Shown here piece after piece: positions 46,066 to 58,484 of a stretch of 64,000 nucleotides of DNA. The stretch spans positions 10,870,547 through 10,934,546 of the forward strand of contig CM039198.1 of assembly GCA_008360975.2 (NCBI GenBank). Direction: 5' to 3'. Made by a program: the position numbers and the translations under genes. The notes under the pieces are model-generated. The model saw nothing but the letters and a program-made list of their open reading frames with translations. It did not search any database and had not been told where the DNA came from. The first letter of the stretch is position 1. The number at the start of each line of letters is the position of its first letter. This DNA comes from Lichenostomus cassidix (lineage: Eukaryota; Chordata; Aves; Passeriformes; Meliphagidae).

Positions 46066-47779
46066 TCAATGTGCCAGTGCCTCATCCTCCAGGAGCAGAG
46101 CAGCCCAGGGAGGTGGCCACAGGACACTGTTGGAGTTCTGAGATTTTCTGTCTGCATGTTCTCTTCTCTAGCAGCCTTTGGAGCACCAGGAGTCCAGGAG
46201 ATCTTGCTGCAGGATTTATCTTTCTACAGCTCCACTGCCATCATCCTCCCTGTGCTGTAGTTCCCATCTGAGCTCCCTGGAGTGTTCCCTTCCCCTCCCA
46301 GAGCTCATTTCCCTCCCCATGGAAGCACAGGAGGGCTGTGCCTGGGAAGTCCAGGTATGCCTGGAGGATCCAGTGGGTGCAACCCTGCTCTTCCTTCCTC
46401 CTTGTCCTTCTGACTCCTGCCCTGGGCTAACTGAGGCTGAAAGGAGCTGGGGATGGAGGTGACAAAGATCAGGAGTCACCACAGGCTCACCTGGCCATCC
46501 ATCCTCATTAGAGACACCAATTAAGGGCCCTGTTGAGGGAAGGGGGGGTAAGCAGGGTGAGCCCAAGTCTCATTAGACACCAGAGAAGCCTCAAAGCAGA
46601 TAATGGACATAGTGGGAAGTGTGTCTTCTTAATTCATTTTTAACATTAATTATGTTAACAACTTTTAAATGAACCAGTCCAATAATTTCAGCACACTGGT
46701 AATCTCAGAGTTCTGGTCCATTTGTTGCTTTGCTATCTTGCTTTCCCATAATGTGGAACACTTTTCCTTGGCTTTGTTACCTTGGAGCTCCCAGGGTGAC
46801 TGAAGGTGAGATGGAATATCCCAGAGGGTGTTCCCAGCTCAGCAGAGACACTGAACAAGGTCAGTCATGGTGCTGAGGTGATGCCTTTGCACCCTCCAGC
46901 CACTCATGGCCTTCATCCTCCTCCTCTTTTCCCTCCTCCTCCTCAAACTCACTATATTCACTACTCAAGTATTTGCCTTAAAACTGCTCATGCTGAGGTG
47001 TTGGAATGGATTCAGCTGATTAAAGAGGATGGACCTAAACAGTCATAAACAGGTTTGTTTTAAAAAAAAGGTGGTTTGGACATGCTATGTGACTCCGCTT
47101 CCAGGTGGGAAGCACAGCATGTCCTGGTGCTGTCAGCTCTGTGTGTGTTGAGCAGGAAAGGATGGGAAGAGCCTTCTGGGTCAGAGGATCCCTTCAAGAT
47201 AAATTTCTGAGAACAAGCTTGTTTTTTCCCCCCCATTACTCCTATTGGAAGGCTGAAATGGTCATAAACTTATTTCCAGCCTGGACTTGTCAGGGATTCT
47301 TCATGTTGCCCACGTGCAGCCCTTGTTCTGCTGTCCTGAATAGCTCTTTCCTCTTTTTTATTTTCTTCCCTCAGATGTGTGTGTCCAAGAGATCATTCAG
47401 TGTGCCCTCCCAGCTATTGTTTTGTAGGGCTGAACAAGTGTCTTTACATTTTAATCTCCTAAATTAATCTGTTTTCTGCCAAGTCTTTTTTACACTTCTT
47501 CCTACTTAAACATTTTGGATTTTTAACCACAGGAACCAAGTGCAGAATCCCTGGAGCCTTCTCACAACTGCTTGTCCAGCAGCCCCAGCACTTCTCTGGC
47601 TGTTGGAAATATTGCAATTCCAGCATGTTGGTGCCTCAGTCATTTTGATTTTGGAGCTTTTTGCTTGGGCCTTTCTTTCTCTTGAACATTTTCCACTCAA
47701 GTTCATTTTTTTCCAACTCACAGGAAAAACTATTGTTTATCCCCAGTGTATGGCTTCCTCTCCCATCCCATGGAATTTC
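46066..47779 (+). other. STX8: STX8 downstream intron, nothing recognised
   Basis: No supported exon, repeat or RNA gene. Confidence 0.45.
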
Positions 47780-48220
47780 AACCTTCCTCCATTCATCTTC
47801 ACAGTTACCCATTTTTCCTCTCCATTCTGTCTCAGCTTTCCTGTGTGCTGCTGCTGCTTTCCAACTTTGTGTCAGCAGCAGATTTCATTAGCACACTTAC
47901 TTCTTGTGCCAAGGTCATTAATAAAAATATTTAATAAGATCAGCCTGCTGACCATTCCTGGAGGAGCTCTGCTGGTGACCTCCATCCATTCTGATCCTTC
48001 TTTCAACGCCACTTCCCCTTTCACCAGTTTCCTGCCCTTCCAGTTCTGCTAATCCCCAGTTTTTCATTGCAGGATTTCCCATGTGGTGCTGTATCACTTT
48101 GCTGAAGTCTGTGTGGGTAGGATCTCTCTCACTTCCTTTGTCTAGAAAATTCATTATCTGACCAGCTGACCTGGTTAGCTCTGTGTGATCTGATTTCCCC
48201 TCAGTGCAGTCCTAGTGTTT
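47780..48220 (-). mobile_element. Old CR1-type LINE ORF2 fragment, reverse strand
   Basis: GTGTCAGCAGCAGATTTCAT, then AGGTCATTAATAAAAATATT, CTTTGCTGAAGTCTG and CCTTTGTCTAG follow the reverse complement of the reverse-transcriptase C-terminal region of CR1-like LINEs. It is heavily decayed, with no open frame, and its limits are uncertain by about 100 bases. The divergence implies a much older insertion than the other CR1 copies here. Confidence 0.7.
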
Positions 48221-48598
48221 TCCTCCCTTCTTACTTTTTTGTTTCATGTTGGAATTAGTCTTGGTTTGCTCTGGAGCGCCCATCCTGCTCAGGATGGTCA
48301 GACAGGCCAGGGTTGCTCACAGCTCTTTCTTCCTTACACTTAGTGAGTGACAATTGTGTGGTGCTGCAGTTCCCCTCTGGCTCTGGAGGGATCCCTAAAT
48401 GTGGGATACATGTCCTGGATAAGGCCCAGTCTGAAGGGAAGGACCTGAGTGTATCAGTCCTGCCTTCATTAAGCAGCTCACCTCATTTAATGAGAGTTCA
48501 TCCTGTGGCACTGAGACCCTCCAGAACCACCACAGCCTTTTCCATCCTCCTACCAAGCCATGGCTCGGTGAATTCAACCACTGATCCTTCAGAACTGT

Positions 48599-49320
48599 GG
48601 AATCACAGAGTCACTACGGCTGGAAAAGGCCTCTGAGGTCACCAAATGCAGTTGTCACCCCAGCACCACCACCATGTTCACCACTAACCCATGTCCTCAA
48701 GTGCCACATCCACGTGTTTTTGAACACTTCCAGGAATGGTGACTCCAGACCTCCCTGGGCAGTCCATTCCAATGCTTGACCACCCTTTCTGTGGAGAAAT
48801 TTTCCCTAATATCCAATCCAAACCTCCCCTGGCCCAGCCTGAGGCTGTTCTCTCTCCTCCTGTCCCTGTTCCCTGGAGCACAGCCTGACCCCCCGGCTGT
48901 CCCCTCCTGTCAGCAGCTGTGCAGAGCCACAAGGTCCCCCTGAGCCTCCTTTGCTCCAGGCTGAGCTCCTTTCCCAGCTCCCTCAGCCTCTCCTGGTTCT
49001 CCAGCCCCTTCCCAGCTCTGTTCCCTTCCCTGGACACCTCCAGCCCCTCCATGTCCCTCTTGTCCTGAGGGCCCCAGAGCTGCCCCAGCACTGAGGTGCC
49101 CCAGCAGTGCCAGCACAGGGGACAGGCATTGCCCTGGCCCTGCTGCCACCCCAGAGCTGGGACAGCTCAGGTGCCCTTGGCCTCCTGCCCACCTGGGCAC
49201 CTCTGGGCTCATGTCCATCCACTGCCACAGCACCCCCAGGGCCTTTTTCACCAGGGACTTTCCAGCCACTCTGTCCCCAACCCCTTCCCATGTGCCTTTC
49301 TCTGTCTGTGGTGACCCAGG
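48599..49320 (-). mobile_element. CR1 LINE fragment, about 0.7 kb, reverse strand
   Basis: This is the longest CR1 piece in the window. It begins GGAATCACAGAGTCACTACG (3' end) and runs through CCTGGGCAGTCCATTCCAAT and the ORF2 end to CAGCACCCCCAGGGCC and GACTTTCCAGCCACTCTG. Its middle is nearly identical to 3290-3570. The minus-strand open frames of 119-163 codons across it are decayed ORF2 or shadows. Confidence 0.9.
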
Positions 49321-50979
49321 AACATCTCCTTGGCTGCTGATGGCAGACAGACTCAGGAGCAGAAAGGTTCACCTCAGGCTGTGCAGCCAGTGTGGTACAA
49401 ACACAGGCTGAGGGGCAGCCCCAAATGTGTCCAACAGGGTGGGGAAAAGTCCCTTTGCTGGGGTGCTCTGCCAAGGGGCTGCTTCCTCAGTGGACATGGA
49501 GATTGCAGAATAATCCTGTGTTCAGCAGCTGAGCCCTGATTTTAAGGACCCCCCAAGAGTGGCATTTCTGGGGCTGGGCTGTGAGATGTAAATCAGGCAC
49601 AGGTTGAAGCCTGGAGCTGTGAAATGCCATCCCTCCCCATCAGGAGACAGGGTGAGGGGAGAGGGGGAGCAAAAGGCAATAGACATCTTCTTAATTACAT
49701 TTGCATATGCAGCTGTTCAAACAGACTGAACTTCATCAGTGCCTGTTCATACCTATCAGGAGATTTAGAGCAGCTGTTGTCAACCCATGTAGTGGGATCC
49801 TGCAAATCTGGTGGTAAAACAAACCCCTGGGCACCCTGCTCACCCAAGCTGTCCATCACTGCAAAAGGCCAAGCAATTAATGGTATTTCAATATTGAAAA
49901 AAATGGAATTGTGTGAAATATCCAGGGGTGACTGCTTACAGCTTGGTTTCCAAGGATACATGTTGCAGAATTAAATCATTAATTTATATTTCTGAAAATG
50001 GTGATGAAACGTGTTAATTTGTACATTACCAAAGAGTCAAACTTGCCTCCTTCTGCCTTTTCTTTCCTAATATGCTCAATGACAAAATAATTGCTCTCCC
50101 CGATCTGGAGCTGAAGTACAACGGTGTTCAGGCTCGGGAATTTCGTGCCACGTTAAATCCTAAATTAGGGGGGAAATTATCTGGGTTAAGTGTTTGTGGT
50201 AATTCCTGCAGACTGAAATTCTGCCTTAATCTTTGGTTCCCCACTGTCGAGCCTTTTGCAGCCTCTCTTGGTCGTTTTACCCTAAATCCACCCCGAGCCA
50301 GAGCTGTGCTGAGCACACAGTGCCTGGGCAGAGCGAGCTTCCAGCATCTGGAATTCTGCTTCCCAAGCCCCAGGCACTGCAGGGACACAACAATGCACGG
50401 AGGATGTGGTCAATGGAGAAATTAGTCTGCTAGGGACAAGTGGTTATGTTGTCTCTTCAGGGCTTTCTGAGATGCATGGAGGATGCTGATCCCACCAGAA
50501 TCCGGGAGTATAAATCAACAGGGGCTGTGATCTCAAATATTTCTTGTTTTGCAAAAATACAGTAGGATTCCTGCCATCGTGCCAATGGACTAGAGGAAAA
50601 CTGTCCTCAGGCACATGGGAGGAGCAGTGAGAAAGCCCTGCCCTTGCAGGGGGGTTTGTCAGGGCTGGGGGTGGGGGTGGGGGCGTTTCTGGTTGCTTTA
50701 GAAAATATATTGACATAAGGTGAAAATCGAGATGTTTGTGCAGCGTTCACCCCATGGCACTCAAACACAGCAGTCCTGCTTCCAGCAGAGTGGGAAGGAA
50801 GCCTTGTACAGCTGAGATTGGTGGTTTCATTTTGGGAAAGGATAAAGGAGCTGTGGGGCCCAGGTGGCTGCAGGAGTGGCCAGGGCTGGGCAGTGTCCCT
50901 GGCCAGGGCTGTGCTCGGGGTGCTGGGAGCACTGTGGGATGGGTGGAATGGGGAGCTCAGGTGGGAGCAGCCCCGTGGG
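49321..50979 (+). other. STX8: STX8 downstream intron with a G-quadruplex motif
   Basis: Apart from the G-rich motif at 50662, nothing is recognised. Confidence 0.45.
50662..50683 (+). other. G-quadruplex motif
   Basis: GGG-CT-GGGGG-T-GGGGG-T-GGGGG: four G runs with loops of 1-2 bases, on the STX8 sense strand. It would fit a stable quadruplex in DNA or pre-mRNA. Confidence 0.7.
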
Positions 50980-51463
50980 GACTGGTGGGTCCCTGTGAAC
51001 CCCAGGAGGGTCAGCAAGGCCAAGTGCAAGGTCCTGCACAGGAGTCAGAGCGATCCCAAAACAGGCTGGGAGGGGATGGGTCAGGAGCAGCCCTGAGGAG
51101 GACTTGGGGATGTTGGTGATGAGAAGCTCAACATTCCCTGGCCGTGTTCTCTGGCCCCCAGAAACCCCCCTGTGCCCTGGACTGAGCCCCAGCATGAGCA
51201 GCAGGGAGGGGAGAGGGGATTCTGCCCCTGTGCTCAGGTGAGACCTCACCTGCAGAGCTGCCCCAGCCCTGGAGAACATCAGAGGGACATGGAGCTGCTG
51301 GGATGAATCCAGAGGGGAGGTGGACAGAGGACTGGAGCCCCTCAGCCATGGAGCCAGGCTGGGAGAGCTGGGGGTGTTCACCTGGAGAGGAGAAGGATCC
51401 AGGCAGACCTCAGGGCTCCTTCCATTGCTAAAGGGGTGGAGAGGGACTTGGGACAAGGGCCTG
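50980..51463 (+). mobile_element. CR1 LINE ORF2 fragment, forward strand, 3'-truncated
   Basis: AGGAGGGTCAGCAAGGCCAA, then GTGCAAGGTCCTGCAC, ACTTGGGGATGTTGGTGATG and CTCAGGTGAGACCTCACCTG are CR1 ORF2 sequence in order. Homology stops near GGGACAAGGGCCTG, well before the CR1 3' end, so a later deletion or rearrangement removed the 3' part. Confidence 0.85.
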
Positions 51464-54400
51464 TAGTTAAAAACAGGTAGTTTTTGCAGATGGCACTCCG
51501 TGACCTTGGCCTCTGCTGTGGCTCAAGGTGTGAGTTCAGCCCTGGGGAAGACATCTTCAAGGTCCCTGTCTGCTTGCCCAGGCTCCAGGCAGGCTCTGCA
51601 TCCTTTGCTGAGCATCACACAGAGGTGATGGGTGCTGGATGTCACACAGAGGTGACACAAGGCTCACGCTGAAGCTGTTGTGCCATCCCTGGAGCTGCTG
51701 TTTGCAGTGACTTCCACACTTCCCTGGTGAAAGCAGAGGAGTGACACTGGAATGCCACACTTGTTTGCAAACCCATCTGGATGCTGGTGGCAGGAATTCC
51801 TTCCTGCTACAGATCTGCAGCAGCACAGTGGGATTGACTGTTGGAATAGGCAGGCTGTCTGCTTCAGAAATTTGGGGCAGGGAGGGAAGGGGTTTGTTTC
51901 TGCTGCAGGATGATCATCTTGTGCCAGTGGCTTTGGAGTGACATTTGCTGGGTTCTGGGCTCTGCAGAGGAGCTTCAGGTGTGAGGCTGTGACTCGTGGG
52001 GCACTGGCTGCACCGTGGTTGTGTTGTACCACATCCCCAGAGGGATCGTAACACACAGTAGCTCCTGTGTAATACTTATCTCCTAAATGTTGAAAAAACC
52101 TGCACCAGAACATTGCTCTGTTGGCAAGGAAAACAGTACCACTAGCACTGTTTAGTGGAAACTTCATTTTCCAAGCCATGCTTTCTGAATCTGTCTGGTT
52201 ATTGCATTTATCTGTGAGATGCATTGGGAAATGTTGGAAAACTTGCCTCTAATTTGCAGTAGCCTTTTGAGGGAGGTGCTGCAGGCTTGCACCTCATCCT
52301 TGGGTCGTTGTGTGCCTGAGAATTAATTGTGTTTGTGCCTGTGGCCCCTGGGGCTGAAGTAAGCAGGGAATGGTATGGACTGTCCTCCATCTCTCCTTCC
52401 CATCCCTCCTCTGTAAACATCTTCCCCTCCATGCTTTCTTTTGTCCGAAGCCTGAAAGAATACACTTATTTTAAACTTCTTTCTGCTTCCACAGAGGGAC
52501 AGTTTTATAGGATACAGACAGTGCCTGCTGGGATTTTTATGGCCTATAGTTTTCTCAGCAAATGGTTTTGAGCACAAGTTGGCTCGGCTGGAATGACCTT
52601 CTCTTGTTCATTAACTGTCTGTTGAAAAATATGCGTGTGGTGGTCATTAGAGAGCCTTGATTGGGGTTATTTTAGGTGGTGCAGGGAGGTCTGGGCCTTT
52701 CCTTCCCTCCTCATTATCAGGCAGCAGAGGCTGCTTAGGGCCTGGTTTATTTACCTAATAAACTGCCTCTTTATCGTCTAGGAAATGCTCACATTTTTCA
52801 GCCAAGAAATCCTAGTAACAGGCAAACAGAGGTCTAGCAGTCAGGTCTGGGGAAACAACAAAATGAAGGTCAGCTAATATTGCTGTTATTCTCTTTCCTG
52901 GTGGCCATGACAGCAGGGGTGGTTTATTTGAAGATCCCAGACTCGGAGTCATTGCTGGCATTGTTGGTCCCCCGAGCATGGGAGGCTGTGCCAACACTTG
53001 GGATATTAATGTATTCTACAGATCAGTGAATGAGGAATTCCTCCGCACTCTTTTCTTCTGAAAAAAGGGAAAAAATCCCCTTCTCCCCCCTTCCCCCTTC
53101 TCCCCACACTTTGTTTGCCGTGGCTTTGTCTGCGGGGTGTTGCTGGGCATCCCTAATGAGCTGGGGAGAATCGTGGCTGGGGCCAGGAGTGGGCAAGGTC
53201 CTGCCGTGGGGCTGGATGTGGCTCCAGGTGTGGCAGCTCCACACAGGCAGGGCTTGTGCCAGGAGATACCCAAAGAGGAGGAAGAAAAAGGCTCCTCTGG
53301 GACATGCAAAGCTGCCTGATTTGCTTCCTTCCAGGAGAAAATCCTGCCCCGTCCCCCCACGATGCCTCAGTGCTTCCTTAGTATTCATCCCAACTCCCAG
53401 CCCACCCCCAGCAGCTGCTCCGAGGGGCGACGGGAAAGCAATTGCTGCTCCTGGTGACTTACTGCCAGGGAATAATTGGGATCTGTTTGGGAGGAACATG
53501 GGGCAACTCAGCCCTGATGATGGAAAAAGTACAGCGGAGCGGGGCTTGGTGGGATGGATGTGCCGAGAGTTTCGGTGGGATTCGGTGGGAATAAAAGCTG
53601 AGCTCATGAGGAGACAATTATCCAACAATAATGGCAGGGATCAGGGAAAGGCATCTGAGCAGGTTTTTTTATATGTTCCCGTTCCATAGCAGGAATTGTA
53701 CTTAGATATTTTTTTAATATATTCTTTGATCCCTCATGGAAATGTTAATGAGACAAAAACTCCTAAAGAGCTCTCCAGACACTGCCCTGCTTTGGAGAAG
53801 GGTGGACTGAAACACAGCCCCTCCGAGGGCTGCTGACACACAAGCAGCCCCTTTGTTCCCTCCTCTCCATCGCAGAGACACGTCTCAAACTGGAGGGAAG
53901 ATGAGAGGAGGCTGAAGAGGCCGGGAGAAGGCTGGGCATTCCCATTCACAGGAGGAAAATCCCGGAGCTGCTATTGAGGCCGGGCTGCCGGGCAGTGCTC
54001 CGGGCGTTTGAAGTCCAGACAGAGCCACTCCCGGGGTGCAAGTGGGATGCTTGGGGGCTGCCTTTCACTTGGATTAATTAAGAAACTCCCAGGCTTTGTC
54101 CCGAGGGGGCTGTGAACGTGTGAAGCTCAGGCCCCCCATGCAGAGGGGCTGGGCTGGAGGGGACACGGTGCATGGACATGGCTGCTGTGCTGTGTTCCCA
54201 AACTGCACACAGAGGGAGTGCGAGCTGCCACTGCCACTGGTTATCCCCAGTGTGGGAGCTGGCACTGCCACGGGTCATCTCTGCTGTGGGAGCTGGCACT
54301 GCCATGGGTCATCCCTGGTGTGGTGCTGAGCTGCCGCAACCACAGGCAGCCGCTCTCGGAGCCCCTGCCCCAACCCACTGCCTGTGAGGGGAAACAAAAG

Positions 54401-54550
54401 TAATCCCTGGGGGTAGGAAGGGTTTTGTCCATGCAGGATCCTTGTTCTGCCCTAATGGAGGAGCAGAGGTTGCTCCAGTAAAGGGCAAACAGGGGTTTGT
54501 ACGTAGCTGCTGCCTGGATGTGCATTTGTGTGGGGAGGAGTTTGGGATTT
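51464..54550 (+). other. STX8: STX8 downstream intron with a minisatellite
   Basis: Contains the 34-bp minisatellite. A 219-codon open frame at 53030-53689 has no recognisable domain and overlaps a 201-codon frame on the other strand, so it is taken as chance. Confidence 0.45.
54223..54324. repeat. 34-bp minisatellite, three units
   Basis: AGCTGGCACTGCCA.GGGTCA, then TC and TG.TGTGGG, repeats three times with 34-base spacing and a few substitutions. Confidence 0.85.
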
Positions 54551-54700
54551 CCCATCCCTGGAGGTGTTCAGAGCCAGGCTGGATGGAGCTTTGAGCACTC
54601 TGTGATAGTGGAAGGTGTCCCTGCCCATGGCTGAGGGTGCCATGAGATGATCTTTAAGGTCCCTTCTGACCTTAATCAGAACCATTCCATGATTCTGTAT
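54551..54700 (+). mobile_element. CR1 3' fragment, forward strand
   Basis: CCATCCCTGGAGGTGTTCAG, then GGTGTCCCTGCCCATGG and CCATTCCATGATTCTG form a CR1 3' end. Confidence 0.85.
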
Positions 54701-56837
54701 TTTCTGTCTAGTGAAAGTGTTTCTCCCACTCCTGTGGGAAAGGTGTCTCCAGGCCTCCTGGTGACTTGGGGCTGGAGACTTCGCAGCCATCACCTTCCAA
54801 AGACGTGGTGTGGCCTTTGGTCCCAGCCTGGTGGCCAAGAACTCCTTGGACAGCAGCTGGAGGTGGCTTTGGGCACCTGGAGAAGCCTCATGTCCCTGGA
54901 TCCACATGGAAACACTTGGTCTTCATCATGTTACCTCTTCAGAAAACTGCAGATGAACCCAAGGAGAAGCCTTGGTACCCTTTAGGGATGGGACAGGGAG
55001 GGGTGGGGCTGCCTGGGGATGTGAGCCCAGCCTGGGGGTGTGATGGATGCTGAGAATCAGGAATTTCTTCCTCAGGTGGGAGAGCTCCTGGCTGTCAGGG
55101 CTTGCCAGAGGGAGCTGGGAGGGCTCCCAGAAGGGCCAGCTGGGATTTGGGGTGGAGTACGAGCAGAGCAGGATGGGGATACCATTCACCTACCCTTGAT
55201 TTCTGTCAATGTGTTTTAATTCCTCAGCCTCAGCTGAGGAACTCCAGGGTTGTGGCTGCAATTCAGACTTTCTGTGTCCTGTGAGGTGGTTCCCTACATG
55301 TAGGTGGGAACTGCTTTCTCCTGCCCTTCGCTGTGCTCCAGCATGGGCAGGGGCAGAGGAAATTTGCAGTTTTACTGGCATTTACCCCTTGGCTGCTTGT
55401 TTCTGGTTGCCTGTGAGAAAAGACAAGTGGTTTGCTCAGCACAATGTGTATCACAAGGGTTGGATTTTGAACATCACAGGCATATTTGCATAACTTTCCC
55501 AAATCTGCCAAATTCAAGGAGTTTGGAAAGTATAACCTCTCCTGAAGTGAAGATATTCCTGGCTTTAGTGTTTCTCACTGGGCTTGGAGATCTTATTTAG
55601 CTCTGAGGTTTCCAGCTCCTGCAGGGCTGGGTGGGTTGGTTCTACTGCAGTGTTTGTAAAATCTTGGGGATCCCAGCAGACAATGTTTTGTGTTTAGCTC
55701 TAGAGCATTTGCAAGGTGACAGCGCTGTTAAAAAGCTTTAGAAAAGCACCTGATTGGAGCCAAAGTGACTCATTGCTGCTAGAAAAGCAGCAAATGTTTT
55801 TCTGGCATTTAAGTAAAATGCAAAAATATTCATTTCCCACCTTGATACTGAATTAAAGACTCAAAAGTGAGGGGAAAAAGCCCTGTGTTTAGGCCTTCTA
55901 GAAAAACACCAGCAGTGCCAAATGATCCACACTGGGTATTTTACAACATGGGGTAAGGCAGTGCCATAAACAGGAACATTCCCAGCTTCCTGAGATGAGA
56001 TGAGATGAGATGATTGGATTTCTCCTGCGAATTGTGCATTCTGTGTTTTCAGACTTAGACACACTTCATTTGGCACAGTGTGTTTGGACAAGATCCTCAA
56101 ATCCCTTGGGAGCTGGGTAGATGTTTAAAGCTGATCTCCAGTTTTTGTTTGACCTGCAGGTTTGGATGGGGGATGTGGTGGAGAGGTGGCTCTTCAGACT
56201 TCACATTGCACCTCAGCTCTTTGCTGGCATTAGAATTCTTTCATTTCTGCACCTTTCCCACTGTCACTGCTTCTGTTTTACAGGTTATTGGGGTAATGCC
56301 AACATTGCTAACATTTCCTTGGTTACTTTGCTATGTCCTCTGAGCCACTTCCCTCATTAAGTGGTTTGTGCTTGTTTGCCATCACCTTTGGTGTTCGGGA
56401 GATGCTGATTGCTCTGGTTCTGGATGCAGCTCTGCCCATGAATGCAGAGTAAACTTAGCTTTCCTCTGTGTTTCTGTGCCCTCATTGGAGCATTCACAGC
56501 ATATTTGTGTGGGAATATTGGTGGCTAACAGTCTATGGGAGAAACTGTCTTGGACAGGAGTATCTTGAGTTTGGATCAGCTAGCCCTGCCTGGTGATGAA
56601 AAGCTGTTCCTGGGCCAGGATCCTGCCCAGAGACCTCTCTGCCACTGGATTTGCTCCAGCCCAGAGTGCATCCAAGGAGCTGCTGTGGTGTGACCCTGCA
56701 GCAGAGTCAGGTCCTTAGATTCTGCTGGAAATGAGGAGCTGGTGAGTTTGGAGGCTCTCTGTGTTCTGTGCTGTACAAGCCCTGATGAGCCAGGGAAAGT
56801 TGAGTTCAGGCACTTGGCAACTGCAGGAAATCCTGGG
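54701..56837 (+). other. STX8: STX8 downstream intron, nothing recognised
   Basis: Only the GAGAT microsatellite at 55991 stands out. Confidence 0.45.
55991..56012. repeat. (GAGAT)n microsatellite
   Basis: Four copies of TGAGA/GAGAT in a row. Confidence 0.9.
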
Positions 56838-57021
56838 TGGTGAGGCCCTGGCACAGGGTGCCCAGAGAAGCTGTGGCTGCCCCTGGATCCCTGCAAGTGT
56901 CCAAGGCCAGCCTGGACATTGGGGCTTGGAGCAACCTGGGACAGTGGAAGGTGTCCCTGCCATGGCAGGGTGGGCTTTAAGGTCCTTTCCAACCCAACCC
57001 ATTCTATTATTCCATGATTCC
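56838..57021 (+). mobile_element. CR1 3' fragment, forward strand
   Basis: GTGGTGAGGCCCTGGCACAG, then AAGTGTCCAAGGCCAGCC and TTCCAACCCAACCCATTC, ending ATTCCATGATTCC, is a canonical CR1 3' end. Confidence 0.92.
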
Positions 57022-57605
57022 AGGATGCCCAGGCTGGCTCCCCTTACAATATCCATGCTGTATTTTGGCTGCCAAAGAAACACTGGAAGATCATCTTCCA
57101 AGGAAGGAAGAGTAGAATTCATACTCCTTTGCTGCTGTGTAAATGAAGGTCCAGGTGATGCTGGTGGCTTTTTGGTGGCCATCTTTTGTCCTGCTAAATC
57201 TGGATGTAAAGACATGGTTAAGTCATCAGAGGGCTTGGAACTGGGGAGTGTTCAGGTGTTAAATGGCTGGGTGGGTTGAGGTGGAAGCTCCCAGAAGGGA
57301 ATGGTGTCCCTAGGGGGCACTCAGGTATTTTTATGTGATATGACTGAACGTTTTCCAACAGACCAGCTCCAATCATCTGCTTCCTGCTTGATTAGGCACA
57401 GGACCCCGAGAGCCCAGCATGGCTGAGGGCTGGGTTTGGTTGGGCCCTGCTCGGTGCCTGGCCTCAGTGGACTCTGGCTCACCTAAGAGCCTGAGATAGT
57501 GGGGTGACCTGATCTTCTTTTCAAGCCTTCCTTCAGCATTGGCCAAGAAAGAAGTGGGGGTCAGGGAGGCAGGAAATGTGTTATTTCCACTGCTGGGTCC
57601 TTAGG
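57022..57605 (+). other. STX8: Spacer between two facing CR1 copies
   Basis: Unique-looking sequence; nothing recognised. Confidence 0.4.
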
Positions 57606-58000
57606 GAATCACAGAATGGATTGGGTTGGAAAAGTGACCTTAAAGCCCATCCAGCCCCACCCCTGCCATGGCAGGGACACCTTCCACTGTCCCAGGCTGC
57701 TCCAAGCCCCAGTGTCCAGCCTGGCCTTGGACACTGCCAGGGATCCAGGGGCAGCACAGCTTCTCTGGGCACTCTGTGCCAGGGCCTCCCAACCTCACAG
57801 GGAGGAATTCCTTCCTAACACCTCATCTGAACCTACTTTCCTTCAGCTTAAGGCTGTTCCCCTGTCGTGTCACTCCATGCCTTTGTTTCAAGTCCCTCTC
57901 TAGCTCTCTTGGAGCTCCTTTAGGCACTAGAAGGAGCTCTACGGTCTCCCCAAAGCTTTCTCCAGGCTGAACAACCTCAGCTCTCAGCAGGAATCCTTAG
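57606..58000 (-). mobile_element. CR1 LINE fragment, reverse strand
   Basis: It starts AATCACAGAATGGATTGGG and continues through CAGCACAGCTTCTCTGGGCA and TTCCTTCCTAACACC to TCTCCAGGCTGAACAACCTC. It faces the CR1 at 56838-57021, so the two 3' ends form an inverted pair about 580 bases apart. Confidence 0.9.
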
Positions 58001-58278
58001 CCTTGTACTTTCCTTCTTCAGAGCTATCCCACCACGTAGCTTCCTGGGAAGATGAGCCCTTCTCATCAGGTTGGTCCCTGGGTTTGTGTAGTTTATCTTG
58101 GCCTTCTTTTGACTCCTGGTGGTGGAGTTTCCTTTGATGGAACCAGCCTAAACTTCTGTAGTCCTCAGCTGTCTAACTTCTTGCATAAGAGACTTTCTTT
58201 GAGAGATATTTTTAAAGACATCTCTGATAAAAATACCACAGGTAGGAGGGAGAACTCTCAGCACACTCACCTTCTCCA

Positions 58279-58484
58279 GTGTGATGGGGTTACGCCCTTT
58301 ACTTTATATAGATCCAGAAAATGGGGAATTTGTAATTCTTTAGATAATGGAGGGTTGCTGAATAATGCTGTATAGACTCCTGTTAAACTTGGAGTCTTTT
58401 GTAACACAAAGTGTGATAAAGCCACGTCTGAAGCCTCAGTGGAACAGCCTCTCCCAGAACCTGTCGCTCCTCACGGTGTCATGA
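58279..58484 (+). mobile_element. Possible LTR-like segment
   Basis: A stretch starting TGTGATGGGGTTACGCCC has a TATATAG motif (about 58308), a GTGATAAAGCC string near the end and a CCTGTCGCTCCTCACGG end reminiscent of avian LTR ends. A purine run AGGAGGGAGAA precedes it. I see no target duplication and cannot name a family. It could equally be unique intron sequence. Confidence 0.3.

Noticed and set aside
50827..51456. 209-codon minus-strand open frame
   Set aside because: It is antisense to a forward-strand CR1 ORF2 fragment; a shadow frame.
53030..53689. 219-codon plus-strand frame
   Set aside because: No domain recognised, and a 201-codon frame overlaps it on the other strand, which points to composition rather than coding.
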